From NCBI GenBank assembly GCA_021397835.1, contig JAJFZO010000863.1, forward strand, positions 2,852,001-2,916,000: a stretch of DNA of 64,000 bases, written 5' to 3'. This DNA comes from Moringa oleifera (lineage: Eukaryota > Streptophyta > Magnoliopsida > Brassicales > Moringaceae). A program made the translations under genes and the position numbers. Below the pieces are notes generated by a model that searched no databases, was not told the DNA's origin, and saw only the letters and a program-made list of their open reading frames with translations. Below, one piece after another: positions 1 through 12,500 of the stretch (position 1 is the first letter of the stretch; the number at the start of each line of letters is the position of its first letter).

Positions 1-36
1 ATGTAAAATGATTGTTTTCTTTTTTGGCATGTGAAG

Positions 37-1999
37 CGTGATAGAGGCTGGAGGACATTCAAAAGACCTGGAGTTGATGCTTTCCTGGAACATCTTGCAA
101 AGTTTTATGAAATCGTTGTGTACTCTGACCAAATGGACATGGTGACTTGCTTTTCTTATTCTTTCTGATTATTGTTTTATGTTTCATGAATAGTTCATTT
201 CATCCACCCTCTTCTTCTATTGGGCTTGCAGTATGTTGGGCCAGTTTGTGATAGGTTGGACCCAAACCATTACATACGCTATCGGCTTGCAAGGGGTGCG
301 ACTAAGTATGTGAATGGCAAGCATTATAGAGTACGTTAGTTAACTCCTCATTTGAATCATTTCCAGCTGTCATTCATTTCCTTCTTTTCACTAACAGGAG
401 GTGGTCCTATTATGGATCCATGGAATTGGAGCTTGGTATATTATTTATGCTTGCATCTAAATATTAGTCTCCTTAGTTATCTTTTTGTTAATTTATATGT
501 TAGCCACTGTCATGCATATATCTTTCATGGACATGGAAAGTCATTCAGATGGTATTTCAACTTCATTTTGGTCCGTAATGTCATCTCTTGCCATGGGTTT
601 CTGTCATAACCTGTATATGCTTATTTCACCATGTTTAGCTCAATTCGCATGTTTTTGATAAATTTAGTTTAATGTTTTATAAATGAAAGTCTTCCTTCTT
701 TTTTTTTTTTTTTTTAATTCAAATTTGCTGGAAACTGCGACTTGAGCTTTTAGTCTGAGATGTGGAAGTGGTTGTCATTTCTCAAATCTGTTGCGGCTTC
801 TATACGTTTCAGATTGAGAATTTTTTAGTGAAAAAAAAGGGAGTTGGGGGGGGGGGGGGGGGGGGGGCGGGGGAGAGAGGAAGGATTTCAGATGTAACTC
901 TGAGGCTGTGACTGGTTGATTAAAAATCCTTCTTGAGATATTTTAGAAACTCTAGCCAACCATGTCATAGTTTAAGAAAATAGATTCTTCCTACCAATTA
1001 GGGACTGCTCTTTTTTAATCTTTTTTTCCCTTTAATGTGATAATGGAAAATTCTGGTTATAAATGCAGTATTGATTGATGGTTACTTCTGAAGTTATTTT
1101 GTTTTCCTCTCTTCTAGGGAATTAGATTTAGTAATTTAGAACTGCAAAGTCTATTAAATTGATTTATGCTGTTAACAACATAGTTGTTATTGGTAGGATC
1201 TTTCCAAGCTCAATCGAGATCCGGCAAAGATTCTGTATGTGAGTGGGCATGCATTTGATACTAGCCTTCAGCCAGAAAACTGTGTTCCCATCAAGCCATA
1301 TCAGCTTGAGTCAGATGATACGGCTCTTCTGGATCTAATTCCATTTCTTGAATGTGAGTATCCTGCCTTTCCCTTGGAATACACCGTATAAGGATTTGTG
1401 TGCTTGTTGCATGGACTTGGAACAGTAGTTCATAGTATGTAACCTTTAAGATACATGTTCATGGTCTTAAATGGGCGTGTTGAAAGAAGTTGGAGTTATT
1501 CTGGTTCGAATTGATGTATCTGTTACTATCTTTTGTGGATTGTGCTTGCCCTATTCAAGATCATGGAAATGTTTTCCAATATGTGAGGAACGAGTGTAGT
1601 TTCCTTGAAACAGAGAGTGCTCAGTTGCTGAACTTGTTTTATCATAGTTCTCATTTCATCTTGTTCAAACTTGCCTTGATTTTTGTACCACCTGTCTGGT
1701 TTCTGTGCAGATGTTGCTCGCAATAGTCCAGCTGATATCAGAGCAGTTCTATCATCTTATGAAAGAAAAGATATTGCAAAGGAGTTCTTTGAGCGTTCAA
1801 AAGAATATCAAAGGTATTCAAAATGATGTATCAGTTCATCTTTATTCTCATTTGGTTTTAACATAATTCTCTATCAGGAAGCTAGAATACAAATTACATC
1901 ACTAGTAGAATTTTAATCAAATGGCATTTTCTTTTGGTCGAATTATGATGCAGACGGATGCAAGAACAGAGGCAGCATAATCGTTTCTGGCGACGATGA
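37..1999 (+). CDS. TIM50: TIM50, mitochondrial inner-membrane translocase subunit (3' part only)
   Basis: Presequence receptor of the TIM23 complex; it holds precursor proteins in the intermembrane space and passes them to the TIM23 channel. Five exons join in phase: 37-141, 232-330, 1197-1353, 1711-1813 and 1954-1999, giving the last 169 residues. The start lies before the window. The first exon encodes [15 protein letters not shown] and YEIVVYSDQ, part of the FCP1/NIF-like phosphatase fold; later exons give [29 protein letters not shown] and the basic end QHNRFWRR. The DxDxT-type motif of the fold, if kept, would be upstream and cannot be judged. The 866-bp second intron holds a long poly-G run. 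Same strand as the ZIP gene that follows. The identity is secure from the continuous family signature; the first acceptor (AG at 35-36) is the least certain boundary. Confidence 0.93.
846..873. repeat. Poly-G tract inside a TIM50 intron
   Basis: An almost pure run of G with one C at 868, followed by a GA-rich stretch, inside the second visible TIM50 intron. Such a run could form a G-quadruplex on the sense strand of the pre-mRNA. Its exact length is likely to be unreliable in sequencing. Confidence 0.85.
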
Positions 2000-3544
2000 G
2001 GACAGAGTTATGTATAGTTGATGATCATCATTGTGGAAGTAAAGTACTTTTGAAGTATTGAAGAGATGAATACAGAAGATATTTTTCTTTTTCAGTTTTG
2101 AACCTTGGGTTTGCAAGGCACAGCTGCTGCTTGAAGGGTTGAACATTGAGGGAGACAATTTTGGTCACTTCAATGTCTGACCAAAGAATGTGCAGCCCAT
2201 CTCGCAGCTGTTGGGATGAAGCATTTGGCTTCCATTAACTTAATGATTCAGAATCAGAATTTTGGCTTACGGGACTGAATATTATACTTCTGTTGTGGTT
2301 AATGTTGATTGCAATAATAACTAACTAGCAGCATTGCCAGCAAGGCAGACTTCTCGATTAAGAAATTATGTTTCATCCTAGCTGAGGTCAAGCCCAGTTT
2401 GTGTTCTTATTGAAATAATCAATGCTTTCCCACTGTGGATATAGCATATCTGTTTGAGACTCTTGTATTGAATGTGATTTTGTTACCATAACAGTATTCT
2501 GTATGCTAAGTTGGTGCTTTTCTTTCTCAGGGAGGATATAGAACCGTGCATTACAACAATTCTCTGTTTAAAACATAATTACATAATTCTTGTTTGCAGA
2601 ATATAATTTTGTATGTAATTCTTTCCACAGTGCATAAGGGTTCTATTTATAATTGTCATTTAGTTTACAGATATTCAAAGTAATGAAAAAAAATTATTAA
2701 CTTAATAATATACTCGGAATTCCAAGTTAAAGAAACGTAAACATAAAAAATGTTCCTGTTGTGTTTTGTTCATAGTGTGAATCCAAATTAGCTTGTTCTG
2801 AATGCTTAGTAGGTATTGGTGCAGAAGAGTTGGCTTGCTCTTTTCGTCTGGTTCAGACATCAGCATCATAAGCAAAGACTTGGAAGTGTAAACGATAAAG
2901 TCTTGCAGAATCAGGCCCCATTGTCCCCGAAAGAAGTTAAATTTGGTAATCAATTACTCAAGTGGGATGGGATCCACCCAACATGGAATCTTAAATGTAC
3001 AGTTGCTTTCTTGCCCATTAAATCAAACCATTCATCAGTGAGAGACTGACTGTAAATGTTAGAATATTCATGCAAATCAGTTGGCAGAGCGGTGGGATTT
3101 AGACAATCTTTATCGCCATCTTCTGTTGGTAGTCTGCTTCTCTCCTCTCAACTCTTTCCCTCTCCGTTTCTTCGATAACGAATTGCATAGAGCGCGTGTG
3201 AACATGGTCTGTTGCTTTTGGTGTTATGTGGAAATTCATGATTTGATGAGTAAATTGCTAACGTCATATAAGTTACATGTAGTAAACACAAGGGCGCTTC
3301 CACGCTCTAATACGAGAGAGTAGGCTCATCTCATTGTCAAACCCGAATGCTCCTCCTAAGTCCTAACCCGTGGAAAAATCTTGGAAGACAACCAACGATT
3401 CACATTATAGTACAATCTCTCTCTTTCTCCAGCCTTTATGCAGTACAAACTCCAAATCTTCTCTTATATTTATGCACTAACCTATATACCACCCAGAAAT
3501 GCTGATCTCTTGTGTAAGTTCATATCCACCAATTGCAATCCCGA
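2000..3544. other. TIM50 3' UTR and intergenic spacer to the ZIP gene
   Basis: The first 500-700 bases are likely TIM50 3' untranslated sequence. After about 2700 there is no recognisable coding family; the open frames at 2816-3049 and 3081-3323 are short, do not resemble a protein I know and lack a coding look. The last 80 bases contain TATA-like runs (about 3464-3474) that suit the ZIP promoter. Confidence 0.5.
3464..3474 (+). promoter_or_regulatory. Candidate TATA box of the ZIP gene
   Basis: TTATATTTATG lies about 75 bases before the ZIP start codon, which would leave a 5' leader of roughly 45 bases. A second TATA-like run (CTATATACC) follows at 3482-3490. Inferred by position only. Confidence 0.4.
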
Positions 3545-5110
3545 ATGGCTCGCTTTCTCCTCCTCTTCTCCCTTCTTCTCTCCCTCATCCTTTCTGCCGC
3601 CTCCCATGGCATGGATGGAGATGACGAACACACCTCCACAGACCCTGGTGTGTCCCACAATCTCCGCTCTAGACCATTAGTTCTTGTCAAAATCTGGTGC
3701 TTGCTTATCATCTTTGTAGGGACTTTCATTGGTGGGGTGTCACCTTACTTCTTGAAGTGGAACGAGGGATTCTTGGTCTTGGGGACTCAGTTTGCTGGTG
3801 GGGTGTTTCTGGGTACTGCTCTTATGCATTTCTTGAGTGATGCTAATGAGACCTTCAAAGATCTAACCACAGTCGAGTACCCTTTTGCGTTTATGTTGGC
3901 CTGTGCTGGGTATCTCTTTACTATGCTTGCTGACTGCATGATTGGCTATGTGTATGGCAAACAGCAGAGTGGCTCTCATGGAGATTTGGAGCTTCAAGGT
4001 AAGCAAACGTTACCAATGCAACTTTTAATAAAAGGATGTTTGTTTATTATCTCCGTCTGTGAGTGGGTTATCTGTTTTGTTGATTATGTTCTGTTTAGTT
4101 GATGAGACAATGTACGAAGAAGAAGTAACTCCGATGAGTAACTTCTTTTATTCGAGTTTATGATTTGTTTGAGAAGTGATTCTGTTTGTTTCTCGGAAAA
4201 ACATGGATACCTAAAGGAGATTTAGCTTAGTTAGTTTGGTGAGGGAAATTAGAGAAAGAAATGACATTTAATATTTGTGTAAGAAGTTAGATGCCATGTT
4301 TGGTTGCTGAGAAAGCCAGACATTTTTGGAGCTATATAGCAATCAAAACTTCTGTCTGTTTATGGAGAGAATTCTTAATGACCTTTGGCTGTTGAGGAAG
4401 AGAGTTCAATTCATAGAATTCAGGTTCCCAGCAACAAGCATGAGTAATTAAATTAAACCTTATAGAAGAATTCTGGCCTAGTTGGTTTCTGCTTTCCATC
4501 CGAACAAGTTGAATCCAAAGAGGTCCAATAAATGCCACTGGTTAACATATATTTCTTCTTCATTACAGGAGGTGTTGAGCGAGGAAAAGGCAGTCAAGAT
4601 GCCCACTCTGTACACTCCTCACTGGCAATGGTTAGCTCACGTGGGGATAGCATTCTACTGATTATAGCCTTGTGCTTCCACTCAGTCTTTGAAGGCATTG
4701 CAATCGGAGTTGCAGAGACCAAAGCTGATGCTTGGAAAGCTTTATGGACCATCAGTTTGCATAAGATATTTGCAGCTATAGCAATGGGTATAGCTCTCCT
4801 TCGGATGATACCCAATCGCCCCTTGTTTTCATGTTTAGCCTACGCATTTGCATTTGCCATTTCGAGTCCAGTTGGGGTAGCCATTGGGATTGTCATTGAT
4901 GCCACAACCGAGGGTACAGTGGCAGATTGGATCTTTGCCATATCAATGGGTCTGGCCTGCGGCGTCTTCATCTACGTCTCAATAAACCATCTCCTATCCA
5001 AAGGTTACACACCCCACAAAACAGTTTCCATTGACACATCTCATCACAAGTTCTTGGCTGTGGTATTGGGTATTGGATTGATTGCTGTTGTGATGATATG
5101 GGACACCTGA
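3545..5110 (+). CDS. ZIP11: ZIP-family zinc/metal transporter, ZIP11/ZIP2-like
   Basis: Membrane transporter that moves zinc or related divalent metals towards the cytosol. Two exons, 3545-3998 and 4569-5110, splice in phase (GTAAGC donor, TTACAG acceptor) to 331 residues, usual for the family. Residues 1-20 form a hydrophobic signal peptide. The membrane-embedded metal-site motifs are present: HFLSDANE in the second half of exon 1, then [14 protein letters not shown] and [14 protein letters not shown] in exon 2. The cytosolic loop between TM3 and TM4 is short and has only a few histidines (SHG, DAHSVH), as in ZIP2/ZIP11 rather than the His-rich IRT/ZIP1 group. The protein ends with [19 protein letters not shown] and a last membrane helix. 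The start is the first ATG of the frame. Position next to TIM50 and WSS1A supports ZIP11 orthology; the transported metal is not proven by sequence. Confidence 0.92.
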
Positions 5111-5600
5111 AATGTATAGCAGGCTCGGGCAGAGCATAAAAGTTTGTAACACACTTAGCATACTACTTCCTGGTAAGACAGAATTGTAACAATTGATGAA
5201 AGCAGAGCATCTCTTTCTTGATTATGTATTGTTGTGCTAGATTTTGATTCAGAATCCCAGGAAAGAGGTGGATGCAGAATGTTCGAGCAAAAAGGAAGTT
5301 GTGTATTCTTTAATCAAAAGCTTAAGATGAAAAAGAAGTTTGAGTCTATACTGTTGATACTCAAGTAAAAAGATACATTGTCTCTGAAATAAAAGATATT
5401 GGATTATTAAGATTCATCAGTAAAAAGGCAAACAATGGCCTCAACATATGATGAATGAATTCGTGTCTGCTTCAACAACCATAATACGAAGGAAGGTATA
5501 ATCAGTAGAGATACTACCAATTCTCCAAAACTGTTCATGTGACCAAGTCAGACTTGAAGCAGCTTGAATTAATGTGTTGGGTAAGTGAGGCCCCAGTGCT
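5111..5600. other. Convergent 3' region between the ZIP gene and the membrane-protein gene
   Basis: Two genes run towards each other here, so this holds the 3' UTRs of both. No other feature seen. Confidence 0.6.
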
Positions 5601-8600
5601 CTAGAGATCTGAAAGAGCAACTTTTTCCAGGCAAACAGAGACAACAATCGGCCCTGCCAAGTCTCCAACAGCACAGCCTGCAAAAGGGTATAGTTTTAAT
5701 TGGGTTGATTCCAGAACGAGCACATTTTTTTTTTTTTTCAAATTTTGATGCTTCTGAGAAAGGGTTATTCTGTTTACTATGATAACAAGCAAGAAAAGCA
5801 AGCCCAATGAATATAAGGCAGGTGATCTGGCTTACCAATCCACTGACCAACGGAAGGGCGAATGAGGATTGCACCTATTCCTGCTCCAACAGAAGCAAAA
5901 ACTAGCGAAGCACCACATCTGATTGTAATACCAGAAACTTTCTTCCCAAGAACTTTAGTTTGTTCTAATTGATAAGCCCGAGTACCCTTCTCTTCAGAGT
6001 TCATTATACGAGAAAAGCATCGGTAAATTTCAATACCAACTTGGACAAGCCATGATGCTGCCACACCTAGAAAGTGTCCTGTTTAAACAAAATTATTGAA
6101 GAAGTGAGATTCAACCTTAAGCAAACTAATTAAGCTGAAGTGATGACAATATATAAAAGCTTTGACCTCTAAAAGTTGTTCTGCTAACTCTGAAGAAGTA
6201 AACTGTAGTAGGCATTCCTCTTTCAGCCTTCCGCACTGCTGATTTAGGTACATCTGCACAGATTTATCGAAACAATCATTTGCTTGTAAGCTCTAACCAG
6301 AACACAGGGCCATTTGCTTTTGCTACAATTTATCTTACATACATACAGAAGCAATTCATATCATTTATTCTCCCATAGAAGACAGGAAAGAAAAAGCAAA
6401 ACCAGATACCTAAACAAGATTACCTTTTAAAAGCTTCCATGCCATGCGCTGCGAGACATAATGGACAGCAAGTCTTTCAAGGATACGTCGAGTGGTTACA
6501 ACAGTTGTCTGAGTAGGTACACAAACCATAATTCAGTTAACTCAGTCCAAAACAACATAAAACAGTACAGAAAGATGATATCACTAATTTATTTGGAAGT
6601 CCTAGTGTTTTTGTTTCCACCAAACAAGACTAAGAAAGTGACCACTTGGACCTTTCTTGGACTTGGACATCATATCCAGAACCTTTGATGAATTAAAATA
6701 AAAATAAGTTTCAGGAACTTTAAGGAAAAAAAAAAAAAAAGGTAATTTTTCCAATTTTAGTTGTCATATTAGATAGAGAAAAAATTATACCAACACCCAG
6801 TTGAACTGAACAGCTGACATGAATAAAGGAGCTTAGCAAATGGCAAAAACTAGGTGACAATTGGGATCACGTTAGAAAAGTTCAGAGCTTCAGATATGAT
6901 TTTAAAGTTATACAGATCTTGTTAATTTTTAAAAACTATAACAGATCACATTGTGTAACATTCTTTGGAAATAGAGAATGTTCTCAATGGAGTCAACTAG
7001 AAAACACCAATATATTTTGTTTGACGAACAAATTGCAAAACAGATAATTAACACTAATGAGAGGACACTTCAAGTCTACTCGGGTTATGGACTCATTGAT
7101 AAGCACTCTACATGAATGAAGCTAGGCTGCAGATTTTCGTAAAAGTGCAAATGGGAAGATCAAAATGGTTCACCTCACGTATGATTTGCTTCACTGATTT
7201 TTTGAAAGGGACAACCAAGTCTACACGGTGATTTTCTTGAGCATCCTGCAGGAAGTCATCATCATCCTCTTCGGTATTCATATCAGGCTCCAAAAGAGGC
7301 AAATAGAACATCAAAAATGATCTCAAAGTCGTCATAGCAAGTGCTTTAAACTCAAAAGCAGAAAATAAAGGTTTTAGCTCAATTTTGTACTCCTTGGTAG
7401 TGTATTTAAGATAATCATGCCGAAAGATATCTCCTGATGCTCTTCTTATATTAGATATGTAATCATCAGTCAGCGCTGCGCCAGCATCACAATATACGAC
7501 TGGAATCTTGGGAGAACTGCAGCATGACAATCAAGAATCAAACATGGTAAGCCAAATAAGCACATATCTTAGAAGTACTACAAATTGCACACTAATGAAG
7601 CAAACTAACTCAATTTAGATGTTAAGAATGAAAGGAACAGTGGTAATTGAAAGACATAATCTGGTGTATGAAGAAACTTTGAGAGAAAAACAACACGACA
7701 CCAACCCTCCTCCTTACCTGTCCAACCTAGGACCAAAACCCTTTTCTTTTTCCTCTTTTTTATAATATCATTTTCTCCTGGAATGATAATTATCATAAAG
7801 CATACCAGGATAAGTGTCATATCCAGTAAAGGAAGCTACAACTACATGTTCAACAAGAGGAGTGAAAAAGAAAAGCAAATATTTGCAGAAGTATAAACTT
7901 CGATGAGTGATTGAAGTGAGCATAAGAAAGTACCTGCAAGAAGTTCGTACATATGTTGCCCTTAAAAGTCACTAAAGAACAAAAAATTTCAGACCAAATC
8001 ACCAATCTAACTCTTGTTGAAACTTGAAAGCTCTATTCAAGTGGAGGAAAAAGTCTTACACTCCTTGTATCGGAGTGAGAAAATCCGAGGCAAATGAAGA
8101 AGGGGAAGACAAAATAATCACATCTACTGTGTGTGTGTGTGTGTGTGTGTGTGTTTTACTTCTTCGTTCATTTTTCATTTCTGTTTCAGGAATGAAAAGT
8201 GGAACAACCAGGATGATGCCTAGTTGAACTTTAGCTGCTTCCTAAATATTAAACAAGAAGCTTAGTATTTTTTATTTGATTCCAACAATCATAAAGACCT
8301 CAGTACAAGTGATTTTATGTTACCCATCTTGGCCCCTCAATATTAGATGTCATTTCCAGGACAATCACAATAAGGTAAACAATGACTCTCGTTAAACTCC
8401 AATTGCAACCAAAATTCATACTAAACAACTGATATATAATCTCAAAGGTTTTGCATTTCACTCCAGCCCAGGCAGAACATCTGACATCCCACAAAAGAAT
8501 GATTTTGTTCTCATTCCACCATCAAACCCGACTTACAAAACTCATACCATTCCTTTCTGACTTGACAGACTTTCAGAAACTTCAACCATACACTAAATCA

Positions 8601-8917
8601 GCTGTCGAAATATAGGCTAGTAATTGAACCAATAAGTAAATTAGCTGGCGAAGTACATCAGCTCATGACCGGCATCCCAATCCTAGTCTTTACCAAATAG
8701 AGATACATAGTTCGCATACACGTACATAAAAAAAAAAAAAAAGTGGCATGTATACATATACATACCCGAAGAGGAACCTAGAGGCAAACGGGGCGCTGAC
8801 AGCGACTGACGCCACGGCGGCAGAAGCGGAAAACAACCCAGCAGAGTGGAGGCTTTGTTGTGAATGAAAACTTGGGTTTTTCCTCAACAGATCTAAAATT
8901 ATAGCTATTCCCGCCAT
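5601..8917 (-). CDS. Conserved-looking integral membrane protein of unknown function
   Basis: I do not recognise this protein. Six exons on the minus strand join cleanly: 8917-8766, 7516-7174, 6508-6424, 6253-6167, 6078-5836 and 5677-5601, giving 328 residues. The N-terminus (MAGIAIILDLLRKNPS) is followed by an Ala/Ser-rich stretch with FLFGSPKIPVVYCDAG near residues 48-63, a region rich in charged residues with EEDDDD, a basic segment (VTTRRILERL, KSAVRKAERG), and a glycine-rich C-terminal half with likely membrane helices: HFLGVAASWLVQVGIEIY, GASLVFASVGAGIGAIL and CAVGDLAGPIVVSVCLE. The small-residue-rich helices loosely recall Tim17/22/23-type (PRAT) proteins, but I could not find the PRAT motif. 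All six splice junctions use GT-AG and keep phase, which strongly supports a real gene. It is divergent from WSS1A and convergent with the ZIP gene. Confidence 0.85.
8129..8154. repeat. (GT)n microsatellite
   Basis: About 13 GT units inside the long first intron of the membrane-protein gene (intron 7517-8765). It is an ordinary simple repeat. Confidence 0.95.
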
Positions 8918-9551
8918 TGTTGCTGTTGCTATTTCCGACTCTGTAACAACAAAAGGAGCTCTGGTTCCCCTTTATATCACCACCATAAGAGAGGTACTTT
9001 CTAGCTGTGTTTTCCTGGTGTTCGTCTTTCTTGAGAAAGTTGATGGGTTTGGATTATTAGAATAAAGCAAGTAAAAGGTTAAGATTTGAGACACCAAGAG
9101 AAAAAGCTAATTTTATTTGCCGGGTTTAAATAAGAGAAGAGAGAGAGAGAGGGAGAGACAGAACATAGAGTGTGATTCAGTACACAGCATCAAACCAACC
9201 AATCGTGTAATTTCTCGTAGTCATTCTTTTCTTAATTACTACAAAATACGTTACAGTGAGGCCCAATCAACTTATTGGGCCGGGCCTGTTCTCTTTATCC
9301 CGCACGTGCTATAATAAATTCCGCCAACTTACACGTGTCACCAGAACAAATCAAATGCTTTCTCTTCAAATTCCAAATCACAGACGATGCGGGGACGCTT
9401 TCTGTTTTGGGTGGTGTTGTTCGAATTCTTGAAAACATCTTTCAATGCAGTAATAAGATTTTATCTAGGGATTATTCCTCTCGTCAAGTTTCAGTTTGGA
9501 GAAAAGAAGCTAGCTTTTTGTTTAGCGTCTCGATATTTAACTGAAAACATA
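8918..9551. promoter_or_regulatory. Divergent promoter between the membrane-protein gene and WSS1A
   Basis: Only 634 bases separate two start codons that point apart. The region holds GGCCCA/TGGGCC site II-type motifs at 9260-9286 arranged as an inverted pair around ATCAACTTAT, and two CACGTG G-boxes at 9303-9308 and 9332-9337. TATA-like ATAATAAAT follows the first G-box at 9311-9319. Site II motifs bind TCP factors in promoters of housekeeping and growth-linked plant genes; G-boxes bind bZIP/bHLH factors. Whether the motifs serve one or both genes is unknown. Confidence 0.6.
8970..8977 (-). promoter_or_regulatory. Candidate TATA box of the unknown membrane-protein gene
   Basis: On the minus strand this reads GATATAAAG about 55 bases before the ATG, giving a short leader of around 25 bases. 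Spacing and match are good, but this is an inference. Confidence 0.5.
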
Positions 9552-12500
9552 ATGAATTTGGGAGATTTGCACAACGTGTGGGAGATCAAAGCCCTGAAGA
9601 AACCTGGAGAAGAGGAAGCGAGGAAGATTCTAGAGAAAATAGCCAAACAGGTGCAACCCATTATGCGTAAACGAAAATGGAGAGTCAAGCTTCTCTCTGA
9701 GTTCTGGTAATTTGGTGTTTTTTTTTTTTCGTTTTGTTTTCTTTTTGAAGTTTTCACACATCTTTTTTGGTCTCCAATAAAATTTTGGGGAAAAAAATTG
9801 GAATTCTAAATTTGAAGATATATGAGACATGGCTGAACTGGTAACTGAAAATGGGTGAAATTTTTTTCCGTGGATTTTTATTTTTAAATATTTGCTTGGC
9901 AAGAGAAGTGGAAGAAAGGGAAGATTTTGAAGTTGTATATTGTAATTTTTTTTTTGTAATATCAATATGAAAGTTTATTGGATTGAACTGAGTGATAGGA
10001 TTGGTTTAATTGATTGTGACTATTTGAGAAGTACTTTAGTGGTTGGCCTTAAATTTGGTTTACAGTGTCTCCCAGTGAATCCGATCGTTTGTTTGCTGTT
10101 GTTGCTTTAGGTCGTACTTATCTCTGAATTGTATACTGGATTCATGTTATTTTCAAGATTCTCATGTAAAATCAGCACTTAATCTAGTCCAATCTGTCAG
10201 AGTTTTATGTGTTTAATTTCCTTTGCATCTTTATGGTATCATGAGTTTTAGTTCACCTAAATTTATTTCCAGAGCGAAGAATAATGTATTAATTTTAGGT
10301 TCATTCTTGTCCTTGTAACGGAATTGCAGTCCGAAGAATCCATCTCTTTTAGGACTGAATGTAGGAGGTGGTGTGCATGTGAAGTTAAGGCTTCGGAGGC
10401 CAAATAGAGATTGGGATTTCTATCCTTTTGATCAAATTCTTGACACGATGCTTCATGAGCTTTGCCATAATGTCCATGGTCCTCACAATGCCAGTTTCTA
10501 TCAGCTTTGGGATGAACTCCGCAAGGTCTTTATATTGCCATCTTCACTGTTATTGTTTTCCCCTTCTATTGTCATGTTTGCTTTTTTCTTTCCCCTTTAC
10601 TTCTTGTGTTCTTAATGTTTACACTAGACACTGCATCTATCAAAATGTTTTGTATTATACTTTTCATTTCAAGTGCAATGTACCTCAAACATATTAAGCT
10701 TCTAGTAATCCTTGTGAACTTATTTCTAGACTGTAGTGTTTAACAGAGATTCATGTTTAGAATAGTAATTTGGATTTTGATAGTTTGTTTACATTTGCTG
10801 CCCTATGCTTAACTGTAATTCCCGGTCTAAGTGAAGACCAACTTTTTGCAAAATCAAAACCTACATTTTAGATAAGTTCTCAAGCTGTTGCTAAAATGGT
10901 CACTGAGTAAGGAAAGAAGCTGTGATACTATATGGTTGTTACTTTCCTTTGAGAAAATCTTATCTGTTATTTGATTTTGCTGCCACTCAAAAGCAATTTC
11001 TTTCCAAAAGGTCTGCTGCTTGAAGAAATTTGCTGGAGTAAAGTTTGTAGCCTATGAGATTTATTCACTCATTTGTGCTATAAGTTGCTTTTCTTTTGAC
11101 TTGCTCGGCCTTTCAAAATCCTCATGGCTTTATACAAGTTAGGATTGGAAACATTTTTGCTGGATGCAGTCAAGGATTGTCTGAGACAGGACTCTGGAAA
11201 CCATAAATCTTTTCTTTGGCTTCAAAATGATGACTAAGAAATATTTCAGAGAACTAGGTTGGTTACTTTTATGGCATGATGAATATGCTTTTATGGTTCT
11301 ATTGTATATAATGTATTCAATTGCATACAGGAATGTGAGCAGCTGATGTCCAAGGGAGTAACTGGTACAGGGGAGGGTTTTGATCTTCCTGGTAGGCGTT
11401 TGGGTGGATTTTCCCGTCAACCTCCTCTTTCCTCTCTTCACAAAACTGCCCTCGCTGCTGCAGAGAAAAGAGCATGTTTAGGATGTCTACTACCATCAGG
11501 ACCTAATCGTCTTGGTGGTGATAGTGTCATCATGGCTGCACTTAGTCCAATTCAAGCTGCAGCAATGGCTGCAGAAAGGAGACTACAAGATGATATCTGG
11601 TGTGCTTCTCATTCTGAGATTTCTGGGGACATTGATACTTTTGAGGACCCTTTCTACACAGAGCAAAATTCTCTGAGCTCAAGGGACCATGGTGGTTGCC
11701 ATGAACATGCTGTGGAGGCAAAGACACAAAAGAGAAGTCATGGATCAGATACTGACTCGTCTTTTCATTATTCCAACAATCAATTGGAACGTAACTTTGT
11801 AGATTTAACCAGGAGTGCTTCATCATCTATGTCTTTGCTTGATCATGGTACTAGATCTCCTAAAAGAAGTTGCAAATCAAATAATTTTGCACCTAGTCAG
11901 TCTACATGTCCATCAGAATCTAGTGTTATTGATTCATTCAGTGTTTCGTCCTCATCTAATCTTGATGCAAGACATAGTTCAGAGGAATCTTCTATGTGGG
12001 AGTGTGGATCATGCACTTTGCTGAATCCAGTAAGTTTTCCCAATCAATATGATTGCATTCGTACAATCTGCTTCTAAAGGGATGGGTTTTCTTTTTGAGA
12101 AAGAAAAATATATTTAATTGTTAGGTTTGATTTGGAATAGAATAACATTTTGGAGTAAAATTTTGTGTCCGTGCTCTCTGTCCTGTGTACTGAAAGACTC
12201 TCAAGTGAATGCTTAAGGAGCTTAGTGCTCAAAGCTGCATTCTGTATTCTGTGTGATATGTGTTCTTCTTCTTTTAAAAGCATTTTAGATTGATTGTTGA
12301 GGATGATGTTAACTTGAAACCATTACAATTAAGTGGCTTAATTCACTCTGCGGTCATTTTGGGATTTTATTTATTTATTTTTTGTCTAAATTTTATGTAT
12401 TTGAATCAAAGTTTGCTCTTATGTTGTCAAATATACAACTGTTAGGTTTATTATAAACTAGCTTTCACATTTACTTGATTCAGGTCTACTTTATCCTGTT

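Noticed and set aside
3078..3105. tRNA-like phrase CAGTTGGCAGAGCGGTGG resembling a pol III A box
   Set aside because: No cloverleaf forms, and the T-loop GGTTCGAATCC-type sequence is missing downstream.
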